NCBI GenBank assembly: GCA_963921195.1
Contig: OY992537.1
Span: 34,953,410 to 35,017,409 of the forward strand
Direction of reading: 5' to 3'
Source: Pegoplata infirma
Lineage: Eukaryota; Arthropoda; Insecta; Diptera; Anthomyiidae
Length of the DNA stretch: 64,000 bases
A model generated the notes under the pieces. It was not told where the DNA came from, made no database searches, and saw nothing but the letters and a program-made list of their open reading frames with translations. The translations under genes were made by a program, and so were the position numbers. Shown here in pieces: positions 20,012 to 30,263 of this stretch; position 1 is the stretch's first letter, and every line of letters starts with the position of its first letter.

Positions 20012-20526
20012 CAAAGCTTCTCAAATGGTGGGTCACGACTCTTAAGGCTTCCGTAGTAGGATTCCCAAGGAGTCGTGAAAACTTTCGAGATAAAAAAATA
20101 ATTAAAACATCTTTTAATACATTTTTCATGTTGCTCTTAATAAACATAAAATTCTAAAAAGTTTTGAAAAAATTAAGAAACTTGTTTCAATTTTTCAAAA
20201 TTGATCTCCAGAACTTTTAGGAAATACCGCCCCAGCAGGAACATAATTGTGAATGGCAAAGATTCGTGTTAAAATTAGATCTCCATTTCGAACGTTTCAG
20301 ATATAATCAATTGTTACGCGGTTAGATAAATTTAGAAATTGAGCAAATTTACCTAACATAAGTATTTAGCAAATGGCGCCCGAGCAGGGACCTAATTCCA
20401 AACGGTTAGAAACAGGTAAACAGTAAGAAACAGCTAAACAGTAAGAAACAGGTATTCCTTTGTTAGATCCCGAGTCATTTAAAAATTCTCAAGGGGGTCG
20501 TAAAAAAACGTTATTAAGAAGCCCTG
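20012..20526. mobile_element. hAT-like non-autonomous element
   Basis: The left end CAAAGCTTCTCAAATGGTGG with GGTCACGACTC and the right end GGGGGTCGT...TTAAGAAGCCCTG form the imperfect inverted repeat of hAT elements of the CAG.G.TTCTCAA..GGGTC type. Flanking octamers GTCTACAG and GTATATAG agree at 6 of 8 positions. No transposase frame is visible. The interior holds two PBS-like sequences. Confidence 0.6.
20225..20392 (+). repeat. Duplicated PBS-like sequences inside the hAT-like element
   Basis: TGGCGCCCGAGCAGGGACC at 20374-20392 differs at one base from the tRNA-Lys3-type primer-binding site. A decayed relative, TACCGCCCCAGCAGGAACA, lies 149 bp upstream, with similar flanks. AAACAGGTAAACAGTAAG-type short repeats follow to about 20455. 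Confidence 0.45.
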
Positions 20527-20534
20527 GTATATAG

Positions 20535-21182
20535 ACTACAACGATGTATTTCTTTCTCTGCTCTCTTACATTTAGAAAATATCATGCCATTTAAGGACTG
20601 GAACATTGAAACGAACAATCCAACACTCACCATATGGTAGTCAATTTAAAAAACTTGATTTGATTTATATATTTTTCAATTTTCTATTTTATTACAACTC
20701 CTTTACTGGTTTCGCATTGTAATTTTGTTATTTTCCCACTATGGTTTCTATAATATTGATTACAAAAAATGGCCGGAAGGGAGGGGGGTAATACTCTTTT
20801 TTTTTTTTTTTGTTAGTCTAGCTCCAACAATTGTATATTGACCATGTTGTTTTCTTATGTTATTTAATATATTTATTTTTCTATTATTTACCCTCTATAA
20901 AAAAAACGTATGGTGGTTATGGTTATGTTTATATTGTCATTCCGTATGGAACACATGGATAAATTGGTGTAGGACCTTTTAAAGCCCTTTTGTATATAAA
21001 GTTAATTCATTAGAGGATTTTTTTTTTTGAACTATAAGAAGTCAGTTTCCGATTTGAAAAGTTAAAAATTAACCATTTTTAGTTGTTTCGGTACATTCCG
21101 AAAAAAATGGAATTTTTTATTTCCCGGGTACAAGTGCAGGACATTGAACGTCTTCTGAAAAAAAATTTTTAATTTTCTTAAC
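20535..21182. other. Mostly unassigned sequence with a HINE scrap
   Basis: At about 20930-20990, TTGTCATTCCGTATGGAACA..ATTGGTGTAGGACC is a diverged piece of a HINE 5' region. The rest shows poly-T runs and no gene. Confidence 0.4.
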
Positions 21183-21431
21183 AAAAATACAAAAAATCTG
21201 TTAAAGAGTTGCGTTTTTTAGAGGTTGATTAGTTCCCTTTAATCCCCTTTGTCCGATTGTGCCCATTTCCAGCCTACGACCATAGGACATATTAGTGTTA
21301 AACCTCAGGAGTCTAGCTCGTTTAGTTTCAACTGCATCGTTCTTTCATAAGACGGACATTCTTAGAACGTCTTAGAATCGATGATGGATCAATAACAAAA
21401 TTTAAGAGCTCCCTACCAATATTTCGATGCG
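21183..21431 (-). mobile_element. HINE fragment, interrupted by LIR-C
   Basis: It reads in reverse through GACCATAGGACATATT, AGACGGACATTCTTAGAA, ATCGATGATGGATCAATAA and CCAATATTTCGATGCGTTACA, then breaks exactly where LIR-C begins. ATGACAAAGTAC just after LIR-C (about 22513) may be its continuation. Confidence 0.6.
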
Positions 21432-22504
21432 TTACACGTGGGCGTCCCGTCAAATTTTAATTTTAGAATTTCATGTCATAATACTTGCCAAACGATGGCG
21501 ACGTTAGAGCTCATTGTGGGGAAATTTATGAAAAAATTTGACAAGGTCATCTTCAGTCGGCAACCAGCGGTCAAAGTCGAAAAAAATTACCTATTTCGAC
21601 CAAAATTATGTCCGAATTTTTTGACCAAATCCGGCTTACACATTCGGAAAGTTTGCGTACTTTATTGCAAAAATATCTAAAAAATCCAAAACCGCGATTT
21701 TGGTACACAGATGCTGGTTTTTAAACATAAAAATTATTTTTTTTTATCCAAATTGGTCTCAAAACTTGAAAATTTTTAAAAAATTCCTAAACCCCCCTTT
21801 TGGTCTACAGATGCTGATTTCAAACAAAAAAATTGTTTTTTTATCCAAATTGGTCTCAAAAGTTGGAAAATGTTAAGTGTGTTATCTAAAAAATATTAAA
21901 AAACATAAAAACGCGATTATGGTCCAAAAATGCTGATCTTCGGTTTTGGTCCACAGATGCTGATCAGCATTTTTGGGCCAAAATCTTGTTATATTTTTTA
22001 GATAACAAAAGTTGAAAAATGTTAAGCGTATTATCTAAAAATTATAAAAACGCGATTTTGGTATAAAAATGCAGATCTACGATTTTGGTCCTCAGATTCT
22101 GATTAGTATTTTCAGACCAAAATCGCATTTTTTTTTATTCTTTTTAATGTTTTTTTGATAAAACACTTAATATTTGCCAACTTTTGAGATCAATTTGGAT
22201 AAAAAACAATTTTTATATTTAAAAATTAGCATTTGTGGACCAAAATCGGGGGTTTGGAATTTTTTAAATATTTTTCCAATAAAGTGCTCCAAATACTCGA
22301 ATTTTTGAGCTGGATTTGGTCAAAAAATTCGAACATGAATTTTGGTCGAAATACGTAATTTTTTCAACTTTTAGCGCTGGTTGCCGACTGAAGATTACCT
22401 TGCAAAATTTTTTCATAAATTTTCCCACAATCAGCTCTAACGTGGCCATCGTTTGGCAGGTATTACGACATGACATTCAAAAATTTAAATTTGACACATG
22501 GTAA
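21432..22504. repeat. LIR-C, palindrome of about 1.07 kb
   Basis: The left arm (CCGTCAAATTTTAATTTT, CTTGCCAAACGATGG, CAGTCGGCAACCAGCG) is mirrored by the right arm (CGCTGGTTGCCGACTG, CCATCGTTTGGCAGG, AAATTTAAATTTGACACATG). The centre is near 21970, with repeated GGTCCACAGATGCTGAT blocks. Each arm keeps a homologous outward-to-inward open frame of 70-80 codons (21438-21680 plus, 22264-22476 minus) sharing CQTMATLELIVGKFMKKF. The protein is not recognised. Confidence 0.7.
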
Positions 22505-22544
22505 AAAATATTATGACAAAGTACTTTTTTAAACATGAAAAACA

Positions 22545-23790
22545 GTTAACTTCGGCCTTACTGAATGTATGCATACCAGTGAATCAAGCCGACCGGCTCA
22601 AAATCGGACAATTTTTAACTTTTTTTCGCGCCGCCGCCGTTCAAAAAACAAATTTTACAACAAAACTGCCGCCGCCGAGCAAAATTGGTCGAGCCGCCGC
22701 CGCCGAAAATTTTGGGTCGGTTTGATTGACTGATGCATACCCTCCAAAATGTAAAAAAGATAATTGCATTAAACGTTGTTTGAAAAAAAATGTGAAATAA
22801 AGTTTTCGCGGAAAAAAAATTTTTGGTGAAAAAAAAAATTCCTAAAAAAGTTTTGGAGTTAAAAAATTGGTACAAGGAACTAATTTTGAGAAAAAATTTT
22901 TTTAAGAAAAAATATTTTCGTGGAATTTTTTTTTTGAAAAAAAATTCAGCGAAAAAATTTTTGGGGTAAAAAATGTGTTTGTACTTGTTAAAATAAATAT
23001 CGGTATCCAATTCGGTTTACATATGCCAACCAGCAGCCGAATTAAAGCATGTTGTTTATCCTCCAACTACAGTATGTGGGTATACTCACTTTGTCATTCC
23101 GTTTGTAACGCATCGAAATATCGGTCGGGGACCCCATAAAGTATACATATATGTATGTATATATATTATTGATCCATGATCGATTCTAAGACATTCTGTG
23201 AGTGTCCGTCCGTCCGTCTGTCTGTAGATAACACAATGCAGTCCAAAATAAAACAGCTAGACTCCTGAAGTTTATCACAAATATGTCTTATGTTCATAGG
23301 CAGGTTAAGTTCGTGAATGGGCAAAATCGGGCCAGGGGGAAAAAAGTTCTTCCTTGAAGAACTGAACCAACCTCTGAAAAAATACACTTTTTTACATGTT
23401 TTTTTGTATTTTTGTTAAATAAATAAAACATTTGGTATATTTATCGCGATGGGAAGTTGCTTTCAAAGTCCCCCACTGCCCCCATCACCCCCCCACCCCC
23501 AAAAAAAAACGCCTCTGACAATTTTTTTTTTTTATTTTTTTTTACATTTTGGAGGGTATAAAAGATTCGGAACAGCCGAATTTAACACTCTCACTTGTTT
23601 TATTTAGGTTATGTAAAATGTACCAATATTTTCAAGGTGTCCTTACATTTTCGTTCATAGCTTTTGAGCCGCTGAACCGATGTCTCTTAAATGCAATACC
23701 AAAATTCTACGCGCATCAAGTTTCAGTCATATCCTTGTAATATTTTGGCCGTGATCGCCATGTAAACAGACGGACAGCGCTGGAATGTCT
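22545..23790 (-). mobile_element. Older HINE, split by a younger HINE
   Basis: The reverse-orientation pieces 22545-23054 and 23601-23790 join without loss. The junction rebuilds the AAGCAT.TTGTAT..TTAGGTTATG segment found intact in 4343-4933 (reverse) and in 40856-41455. The first piece contains a (GCCGCC)-rich insertion at 22629-22710. The 5' terminal part is missing beyond the GACGGACAGCGC site. Confidence 0.75.
23055..23600 (+). mobile_element. Younger full-length HINE nested in a HINE
   Basis: It begins TTTATCCTCCAACTACAG, has CATTCCGTTTGTAACGCATC, GTCCGTCCGTCCGTCTGTC-type repeats, a C-rich tract at 23482-23506, GGAGGGTATAAAAGATTCGG, the TTCGGAACAGCCGAA hairpin, and ends TCACTTGTTT. No target duplication is visible, as expected for Helentron-type insertion. 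Confidence 0.85.
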
Positions 23791-23796
23791 TAGAAT

Positions 23797-23932
23797 TTTG
23801 ATACTTTGAAAAGTTTTTTTTCGATTTTCCAATTTTTTTAACATTGTAAAACTTTTTCGTGGTAAACTTTCAGATTTTTTTGATGGCCCGTTTAAAAGGT
23901 ATCGAATTTTCAAAAATCTATAGGAAACAGTG
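23797..23932 (+). repeat. LIR-A outer-arm fragment
   Basis: TACTTTGAAAAGTTTTTTTT, CGATTTTCCAATTTTTTT, CGTGGTAAACTTTCAGATTT and GATGGCCCGTTTAAAAGGT parallel 16905-17040. The outer GGGGCATTCC end is absent. Confidence 0.55.
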
Positions 23933-24620
23933 GAAGGAAAAAAAATTTAAGATTTTGTTTTCAAAAATTTTCTTGAACTTAGGAAAAAACCGCCATTATT
24001 GGAAATTTTTTTGACAAATTTCAAATGACGATATCTCGAAAACCGCTTGACCGATTTCAGAAATTTTTCAGCATGGCAAAATTAATAAAAAATAATGGAT
24101 CGCCAGATAATTTTTTCTTATTTTTTTAATTTTTTTTACATAATTTTCTAACATTTTATATGTATTTTGAATTAAATTTTTCAAAAAATCCAAAACTTTG
24201 ATCGGCGGGCTCCACGGGTTAAAATAATCGGATTTGACTCAAATTAGGCTTAAATTAAAGATTGTCTTAGCTCTATGAAAAATTCAAGGATAGAAATTTT
24301 GAGATTTTTGATTAAAAAATTCTTGAACGTAGGAAAAACTCGATATTTTTTTTTTGCAAATTTCAAGTAGCGATATTTCGAAAACCGTTCTACCGATTTA
24401 AATTTTTTTTGATATCTGTCTTCAGCACATCAAAATTAATAAATATGATGTATCACAAATACATATTTTGTTTTTAATTTTCAAAAATCCAAAACTTTGA
24501 TTGCCGGACGCCAAAAATTTGAGCACATTTGAGGACAATAGTTTAATTCGATTGGCCTCAAATTTGTTCCACATAAGTTTTAGGCTCAGTAGAATGAAAA
24601 TTTGTCCGAACATTCAAAAT
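23933..24620 (+). repeat. Repeat family B, two tandem units
   Basis: Two diverged units each contain GAACxTAGGAAAAA, a GATAT(C/T)TCGAAAACCG block, CA.CATCAAAATTAATAAA, AATCCAAAACTTTGAT and a G..GCC.C..GGGTT or equivalent, about 300 bp apart. Related units lie at 9.8-11.3 kb and 58.9-59.3 kb. Non-coding. Confidence 0.6.
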
Positions 24621-25203
24621 CGGAATAAAAACTAAGACATAGTTGTGCCAAATATTATTTCCGTCGAAAATTTCTGAAATTTTAAGAATTATCTTATTCT
24701 CCTAAGCTGAATTTAATTTTTTCCCCCTGTTTTAGTTTGAAGTAGGTATTATTAAATGGTATTTTCTTGTCATTTAATTTATTTGTTTGCTTTTACAACT
24801 CTCTAAACATTCTGAATACAAGCAATTATTTTATAGTTGTGGTATTGTTGTGTTATTTGAAATAGGGTTTGCAAATTAAATATTTTTTTTTCTAAATACT
24901 ATTGAGAATTTATTTTTAGAGTGGTCGTAGTATCATTAAAAAGTTAACTTTATAAGATTTTCAACAGTTTACATAAAAAAATTCGAAAACATAAATTTAG
25001 CAAAATACATAAAAAACCCGAACGTCCTAACTAGCTGGTTTTTATCACCGCAGGATCGCCTTTTTTTAAATCAAACTAATGTTTCGCTGACTTCAATAAT
25101 ACATTAAATATTTTTTTAAATTCTATTTTAATTTTTAAATTAATAAAAATTATTTATTATTTGACCTTATAGGTCGAAAAAAAGATTTTGAGAAAGATTT
25201 TTC
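24621..25203. other. AT-rich sequence, nothing recognised
   Basis: No gene, array or element end is seen. Confidence 0.5.
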
Positions 25204-25294
25204 TAGCTCGAGGTCATATTTTCTTACTAAACATTACAATATTACTTTGACGATATAATCGTATTGATCATTAGGGAAATATGACCTCGAGCTT
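25204..25294. repeat. Short foldback with AGCTCGAGGTCATATTT ends
   Basis: TAGCTCGAGGTCATATTT on the left and AAATATGACCTCGAGCTTA on the right are inverted around an AT-rich loop of about 55 bp. Related half-sites occur at about 14602, 41938, 42032 and 46189, so it is a dispersed short repeat. Confidence 0.6.
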
Positions 25295-25659
25295 AAGTAA
25301 TCTTTCTTTAAAAAATGTATTGAAAGTTTTGTTTTTGATTTTTTTTTTGTTAAAATTTCAGAAAAAATTTTCTTACAAATTTCACAACATAATTTTCAAA
25401 TAGTAAACCCTTTTTCTAAGCATATGCGTGCGTTTGTATTCAAAAGGGAAAATTTCCATTAAATCTTATTCTGTTCTCGTTGTGGTTGTTTATATTTATG
25501 CTCAAATTCTATTAATTTATTTTTCTGCTCAAATGAAATAAATGAATGTGGTTTAACAATTTATTGAATAAAATAGTAGTATAAAAATTTAACACACATT
25601 TTTCTTTTCTAACAAAATATAGATGTTAGAATATTTTTATAATAAATGTTTCTGATTTT
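25295..25659. other. AT-rich spacer before the satellite
   Basis: Nothing is recognised here. Diverged repeat units begin to appear at about 25660. Confidence 0.5.
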
Positions 25660-28045
25660 AAGACATTTTTCCTTTAGAAAAGGTATACAAAATCTGAGAA
25701 TTTCTTAACGAAAATTTTTAGATATTTTCTATACGAAAAATGTTTTAGATTCTGAGAATTTTTCTTTACGAAAAATGTCTCCGAATCTGAGACTTTTTTC
25801 TATAAGAAAAATGTCTCAAAATCTGAGACTTTTTTCTATAAGAAAAATGTCTCAGAATCTGAGACTTTTTCTATAAGAAAAATGTCTCAGAATCTGAGAC
25901 TTTTATCTATAAGAAAAATGTCTCGGAATTTGAGACTTTTTTCTATAAGAAAAATGTCTCGGAATCTAAGACTTTTTTCTATAAGAAAAATGTCTCCAAA
26001 TCTGACTTTTTCTTTATGAAAAATGTTTTAGAATCTGAGACTTTTTTCTATAAGAAAAATGTCTCAGAATCTGAGACTTTTTTCTATAAGAAAAATGTCT
26101 CAGAATCTGAGACTTTTTTCTATAAGAAAAATGTCTCAGAATCTGAGACTTTTTTTCTATAAGAAAAATGTCTCAGAATCTGAGACTTTTTTTCTATAAG
26201 AAAAATGTCTCAGAATCTGAGACTTTTTTTCTATAAGAAAAATGTCTCAGAATCTGAGACTTTTTTTCTATAAGAAAAATGTCTCAGAATCTGAGACTTT
26301 TTTTCTATAAGAAAAATGTCTCAGAATCTGAGACTTTTTTTCTATAAGAAAAATGTCTCAGAATCTGAGACTTTTTTTCTATAAGAAAAATGTCTCAGAA
26401 TCTGAGACTTTTTTTCTATAAGAAAAATGTCTCAGAATCTGAGACTTTTTTTCTATAAGAAAAATGTCTCAGAATCTGAGACTTTTTTTCTATAAGAAAA
26501 ATGTCTCAGAATCTGAGACTTTTTTTCTATAAGAAAAATGTCTCAGAATCTGAGACTTTTTTTCTATAAGAAAAATGTCTCAGAATCTGAGACTTTTTTT
26601 CTATAAGAAAAATGTCTCAGAATCTGAGACTTTTTTTCTATAAGAAAAATGTCTCAGAATCTGAGACTTTTTTTCTATAAGAAAAATGTCTCAGAATCTG
26701 AGACTTTTTTTCTATAAGAAAAATGTCTCAGAATCTGAGACTTTTTTTCTATAAGAAAAATGTCTCAGAATCTGAGACTTTTTTCTATAAGAAAAATGTC
26801 TCAGAATCTGAGACTTTTTTCTATAAGAAAAATGTCTCAGAATCTGAGACTTTTTTCTATAAGAAAAATGTCTCAGAATCTGAGACTTTTTTCTATAAGA
26901 AAAATGTCTCAGAATCTGAGACTTTTTTCTCTAAGAAAAATGTCTCAGAATCTGAGACTTTTTTTCTATAAGAAAAATGTCTCAGAATCTGAGACTTTTT
27001 TTCTATAAGAAAAATGTCTCAGAATCTGAGACTTTTTTTCTATAAGAAAAATGTCTCAGAATCTGAGACTTTTTTTCTATAAGAAAAATGTCTCAGAATC
27101 TGAGACTTTTTTCTATAAGAAAAATGTCTCAGAATCTGAGACTTTTTTCTATAAGAAAAATGTCTCAGAATCTGAGACTTTTTTCTATAAGAAAAATGTC
27201 TCAGAATCTGAGACTTTTTTCTATAAGAAAAATGTCTCAGAATCTGAGACTTTTTTCTATAAGAAAAATGTCTCAGAATCTGAGACTTTTTTCTATATAC
27301 TTTTTTTTATAAGAAAAAATGTCTCAGAATCTGAGACTTTTTTCTATAAGAAAAAATGTCTCAGAATCTGAGACTTTTTTCTATAAGAAAAAATGTCTCA
27401 GAATCTGAGACTTTTTTCTATAAGAAAAAATGTCTCAGAATCTGAGACTTTTTTCTATAAGAAAAAATGTCTCAGAATCTGAGACTTTTTTCTATAAGAA
27501 AAAATGTCTCAGAATCTGAGACTTTTTTCTATAAGAAAAAATGTCTCAGAATCTGAGACTTTTTTCTATAAGAAAAAATGTCTCAGAATCTGAGACTTTT
27601 TTCTATAAGAAAAAATGTCTCAGAATCTGAGACTTTTTTCTATAAGAAAAAATGTCTCAGAATCTGAGACTTTTTTCTATAAGAAAAAATGTCTCAGAAT
27701 CTGAGACTTTTTTCTATAAGAAAAAATGTCTCAGAATCTGAGACTTTTTTCTATAAGAAGAAATGTCTCAGAATCTGAGACTTTTTTTCAATAAGAAAAA
27801 TGTTTCAGAATCTGAGACTTTTTTTCAATAAGAAAAATGTCTCAGAATCTGAGACTTTTTTTCAATAAGAAAAATGTCTCAGAATCTGAGACTTTTTTCT
27901 ATAAGAAAAATGTCTCAGAATCTGAGACTTTTTTCTATAAGAAAAAATGTCTCAGAATCTGAGACTTTTTTCTATAAGAAAAAATGTCTCAGAATCTGAG
28001 ACTTTTTTCTATAAGAAAAAATGTTTCAAAAGCTGAGACTTTTTA
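25660..28045 (+). repeat. 36/37-bp satellite with a 17-bp palindrome per unit
   Basis: The unit is GTCTCAGAATCTGAGAC, a T6-7 run, CTATAAG, A5-6 and T. There are about 64 units. Length variants form blocks: T6/A5 (36 bp) at about 25.8-26.1, 26.76-26.93 and 27.08-27.30 kb; T7/A5 (37 bp) at about 26.15-26.76 and 26.94-27.07 kb; T6/A6 (37 bp) at about 27.31-27.77 kb; CAATAAG variants at about 27.77-27.90 kb. Units at both edges are more diverged. Open frames such as 26723-26971 arise only because 36-bp units are divisible by three. Confidence 0.95.
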
Positions 28046-28670
28046 AATAATTATTTTTTTGCTGTCCAAGTATTCAATTTCTTTTTTTCCAATTATCCAA
28101 ATAAGGAAATATTTTTGTATATTTGTTTTTGATTTTTAATTAAAAGAAACCTTTTAACTTATTTATATTTTTTTTTAAATTAAACCTTGAATATCTCGGC
28201 CTGACTTTCTTTTCCAACTCTATCTCTTAAGTAAATTGGTTGTTTTAACCCCATTTTTATTTATTCTTGTTTTTTTTTTTTTAATAAATTTTATAATAAA
28301 CAAGTGCTCGTAGTTTTTGTTTGTTTTTAACTTTGGACTATATCCTTTTACATTTCTATAAAAAAAAAAATACTTTGGCAAATAACTAGGAGTTGGTTAA
28401 AAGGAGACTACTTAAATCTCAAGTGTATGTAGTTTTGTAAACAGAAAATAACTGAAATAATCTCCCTTGAACATGAAACAATATGAAAAGAAATGAAAAT
28501 TAAAGTGCGTAACCTGAGAGGCCCCATCATTTCTAAGTATTCCATTGAAAAGAAAAAGGGAAATGTATAGTTAAAAATAACACTATGCAACAAATAAAGA
28601 ATATTTGAAAAACTCAAGAATTTGAGTATATAGGTTCGATTCTACATTTTTTTTAAAAAAAAAAGTCTGA
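28046..28670. other. AT-rich sequence, nothing recognised
   Basis: The minus frame at 28408-28617 has no motif. No element is recognised. Confidence 0.45.
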
Positions 28671-28673
28671 AAA

Positions 28674-29147
28674 CACACAAAAAATATAATTTTCATTTAA
28701 ATCAACAAAATTTAAATGAGTCAATTAATGTTTTGATTAAAATTTTTGTTATTTTCTTTAACTGTCGAATTACAAATTTTCAATATACCAGATTTTTTTC
28801 GCTTCAATTTATTTGAATACACTAATTCAAAAATAAACAAAAAATCGGTTTTTACTTTTTTTTATTGTTGGCAACGTATTGGAAAGCAAAAAAGTTGAAC
28901 TTTTTCATAATTTTGTCATATGCTTACATATCATTTGTTAAATCAATCATTATTTTGATTGACTATAAATAAAAAATTTATCAAATTTGTGATCAAAATC
29001 GAAAAAATTTTTAATTGAAAAAATAATCAGTTAATCACCTACAATTTGATGATTGGTATAACAATTTTCTTGATTGGAGGAATTTCAATAAAAAAATTGA
29101 ATGAATCCGCGTTTTTGTGTTGATTGAAATTCCTTTTAAATTCTTTC
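28674..29147 (-). mobile_element. Second copy of the CACAGAAAAAA MITE
   Basis: This is the reverse complement of 5269-5924: CAATTAATGTTTTGATTAAA, ATATACCAGATTTTTTTCGC, GATGATTGGTATAACAATTT and TTGATTGAAATTCC. It lacks the 171-bp hairpin insertion and shows the empty target GGAAAGC at 28881-28887. Its flanking TA pair is not clear. Confidence 0.7.
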
Positions 29148-29306
29148 TGTAAAAAAATATTTTTTTTTTGCAATAAAATGTTAGCAGAATTTTTCAACGA
29201 ACTATTAGCCACTAAATATACTCCCAAAAAAAGGGAGGGAAATTAATTAAATTTTGAGAAAAAATGGTAATGATTTGGCTCCAGTCTTTTTTATACCCCC
29301 CACTTA

Positions 29307-29886
29307 CAAGGAAGGTCTCCCTGGTGTCACTCGCCGATCTTAATGGAATTGGTTTTATTTTGTAGAGCATGAAAAATAAAGGGACACGTATTTTTTTTAG
29401 CGGCCCAAATTCATATTTAGGGGATGAAAATGAGGGGGGAAGAAACGGTAATTTTTCAGTTTTTTTGGGTTTATCTCCAATATTATACAAAGAAACCTAG
29501 TCATGTTGCATACCAAATGAAAGGTCTTTGGAAAACCTATCTTCGTGTGCAAAGAACTTGTCCAAACATGCACAATTTTTTGTGATATTGAGTAAAATGC
29601 CAAAATTTAAGGATATTTTCGTTAATAAGTCGAAAAATATTTAGTTTTTTGGCACGACATTAGCATCACGAGATAGGTATTTGAAGTACCTTTAATCTGA
29701 TACCAAATTTGCCTATATTAGTTTTAAGTAAATAGACTAAAAATGGTCAATTTCCCCCTCACAAATCGACCCCCCTAAAAAAGGAGTTGGGGCCGCTAAA
29801 AAATACGTGTCGAATTAATTTTCGTTCTGAGCAACATATCCAAATTTCATGAAGATCGGAGGGTGACACCATTGAGACTCTCCTTG
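29307..29886. mobile_element. PIF/Harbinger-like MITE with TTA duplication
   Basis: CAAGGAAGGTCTCCCTGGTG and CACCATTGAGACTCTCCTTG are inverted. TTA flanks both sides (29304-29306, 29887-29889), and the joined flanks restore the HINE text CACTTAGTGATAGAG as in 4343-4933. Subterminal inverted blocks ACACGTATTTTTTTTAGCGG and CCGCTAAAAAATACGTGT follow. A 3-bp TWA target is typical of PIF/Harbinger. It is non-autonomous. Confidence 0.75.
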
Positions 29887-30263
29887 TTAGTGATAGAGTG
29901 TATCGATTTTAAGACGATCTAGCGATGTCCGTCCGTCCGTCTGTCCGTCTGTCTGTCTGTTGAAAACACGCTAACTTTTGAAAGACTTTACGGAGGCTCC
30001 TGAAGTTTGGCATATATGTTGGGAATTTACCTGGTCAGGTTGGTATTGCAATCCAGCGAAATCGGTCCAGTGGTTCAAAAGTTATGAGCAAATGACTGAA
30101 TTTCGGCAAGGGTTTTTTGTGAATTTACGAGATAAAAATCAAGCTAACTTTAAAAAGGTTGTCCTTCCCCTGGCCTGTTTCATTTTGAATTTCAGCCAAA
30201 TCGGTCCAGTGGGTCAAAAGTTATTAGCAAAACCGTGAATTTCAGATTAGCTTCACCCTAAAT

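Noticed and set aside
20374..20392. A complete LTR retrotransposon starting at the PBS
   Set aside because: No TG..CA LTR pair, gag/pol motifs or polypurine tract is visible nearby.
21438..22476. Two homologous ORFs as a duplicated host gene pair
   Set aside because: They are the arms of one inverted repeat. The repeat explains the duplication, although constraint is left open as a finding.
26723..27371. Overlapping open frames reading MSQNLRLF and SESETFFYKKNV
   Set aside because: They are translations of the 36-bp satellite unit. Its length is divisible by three, so open frames arise without selection.
25660..28045. CRISPR array
   Set aside because: The units are continuous tandem repeats with no distinct spacers, and the window is eukaryotic in character.
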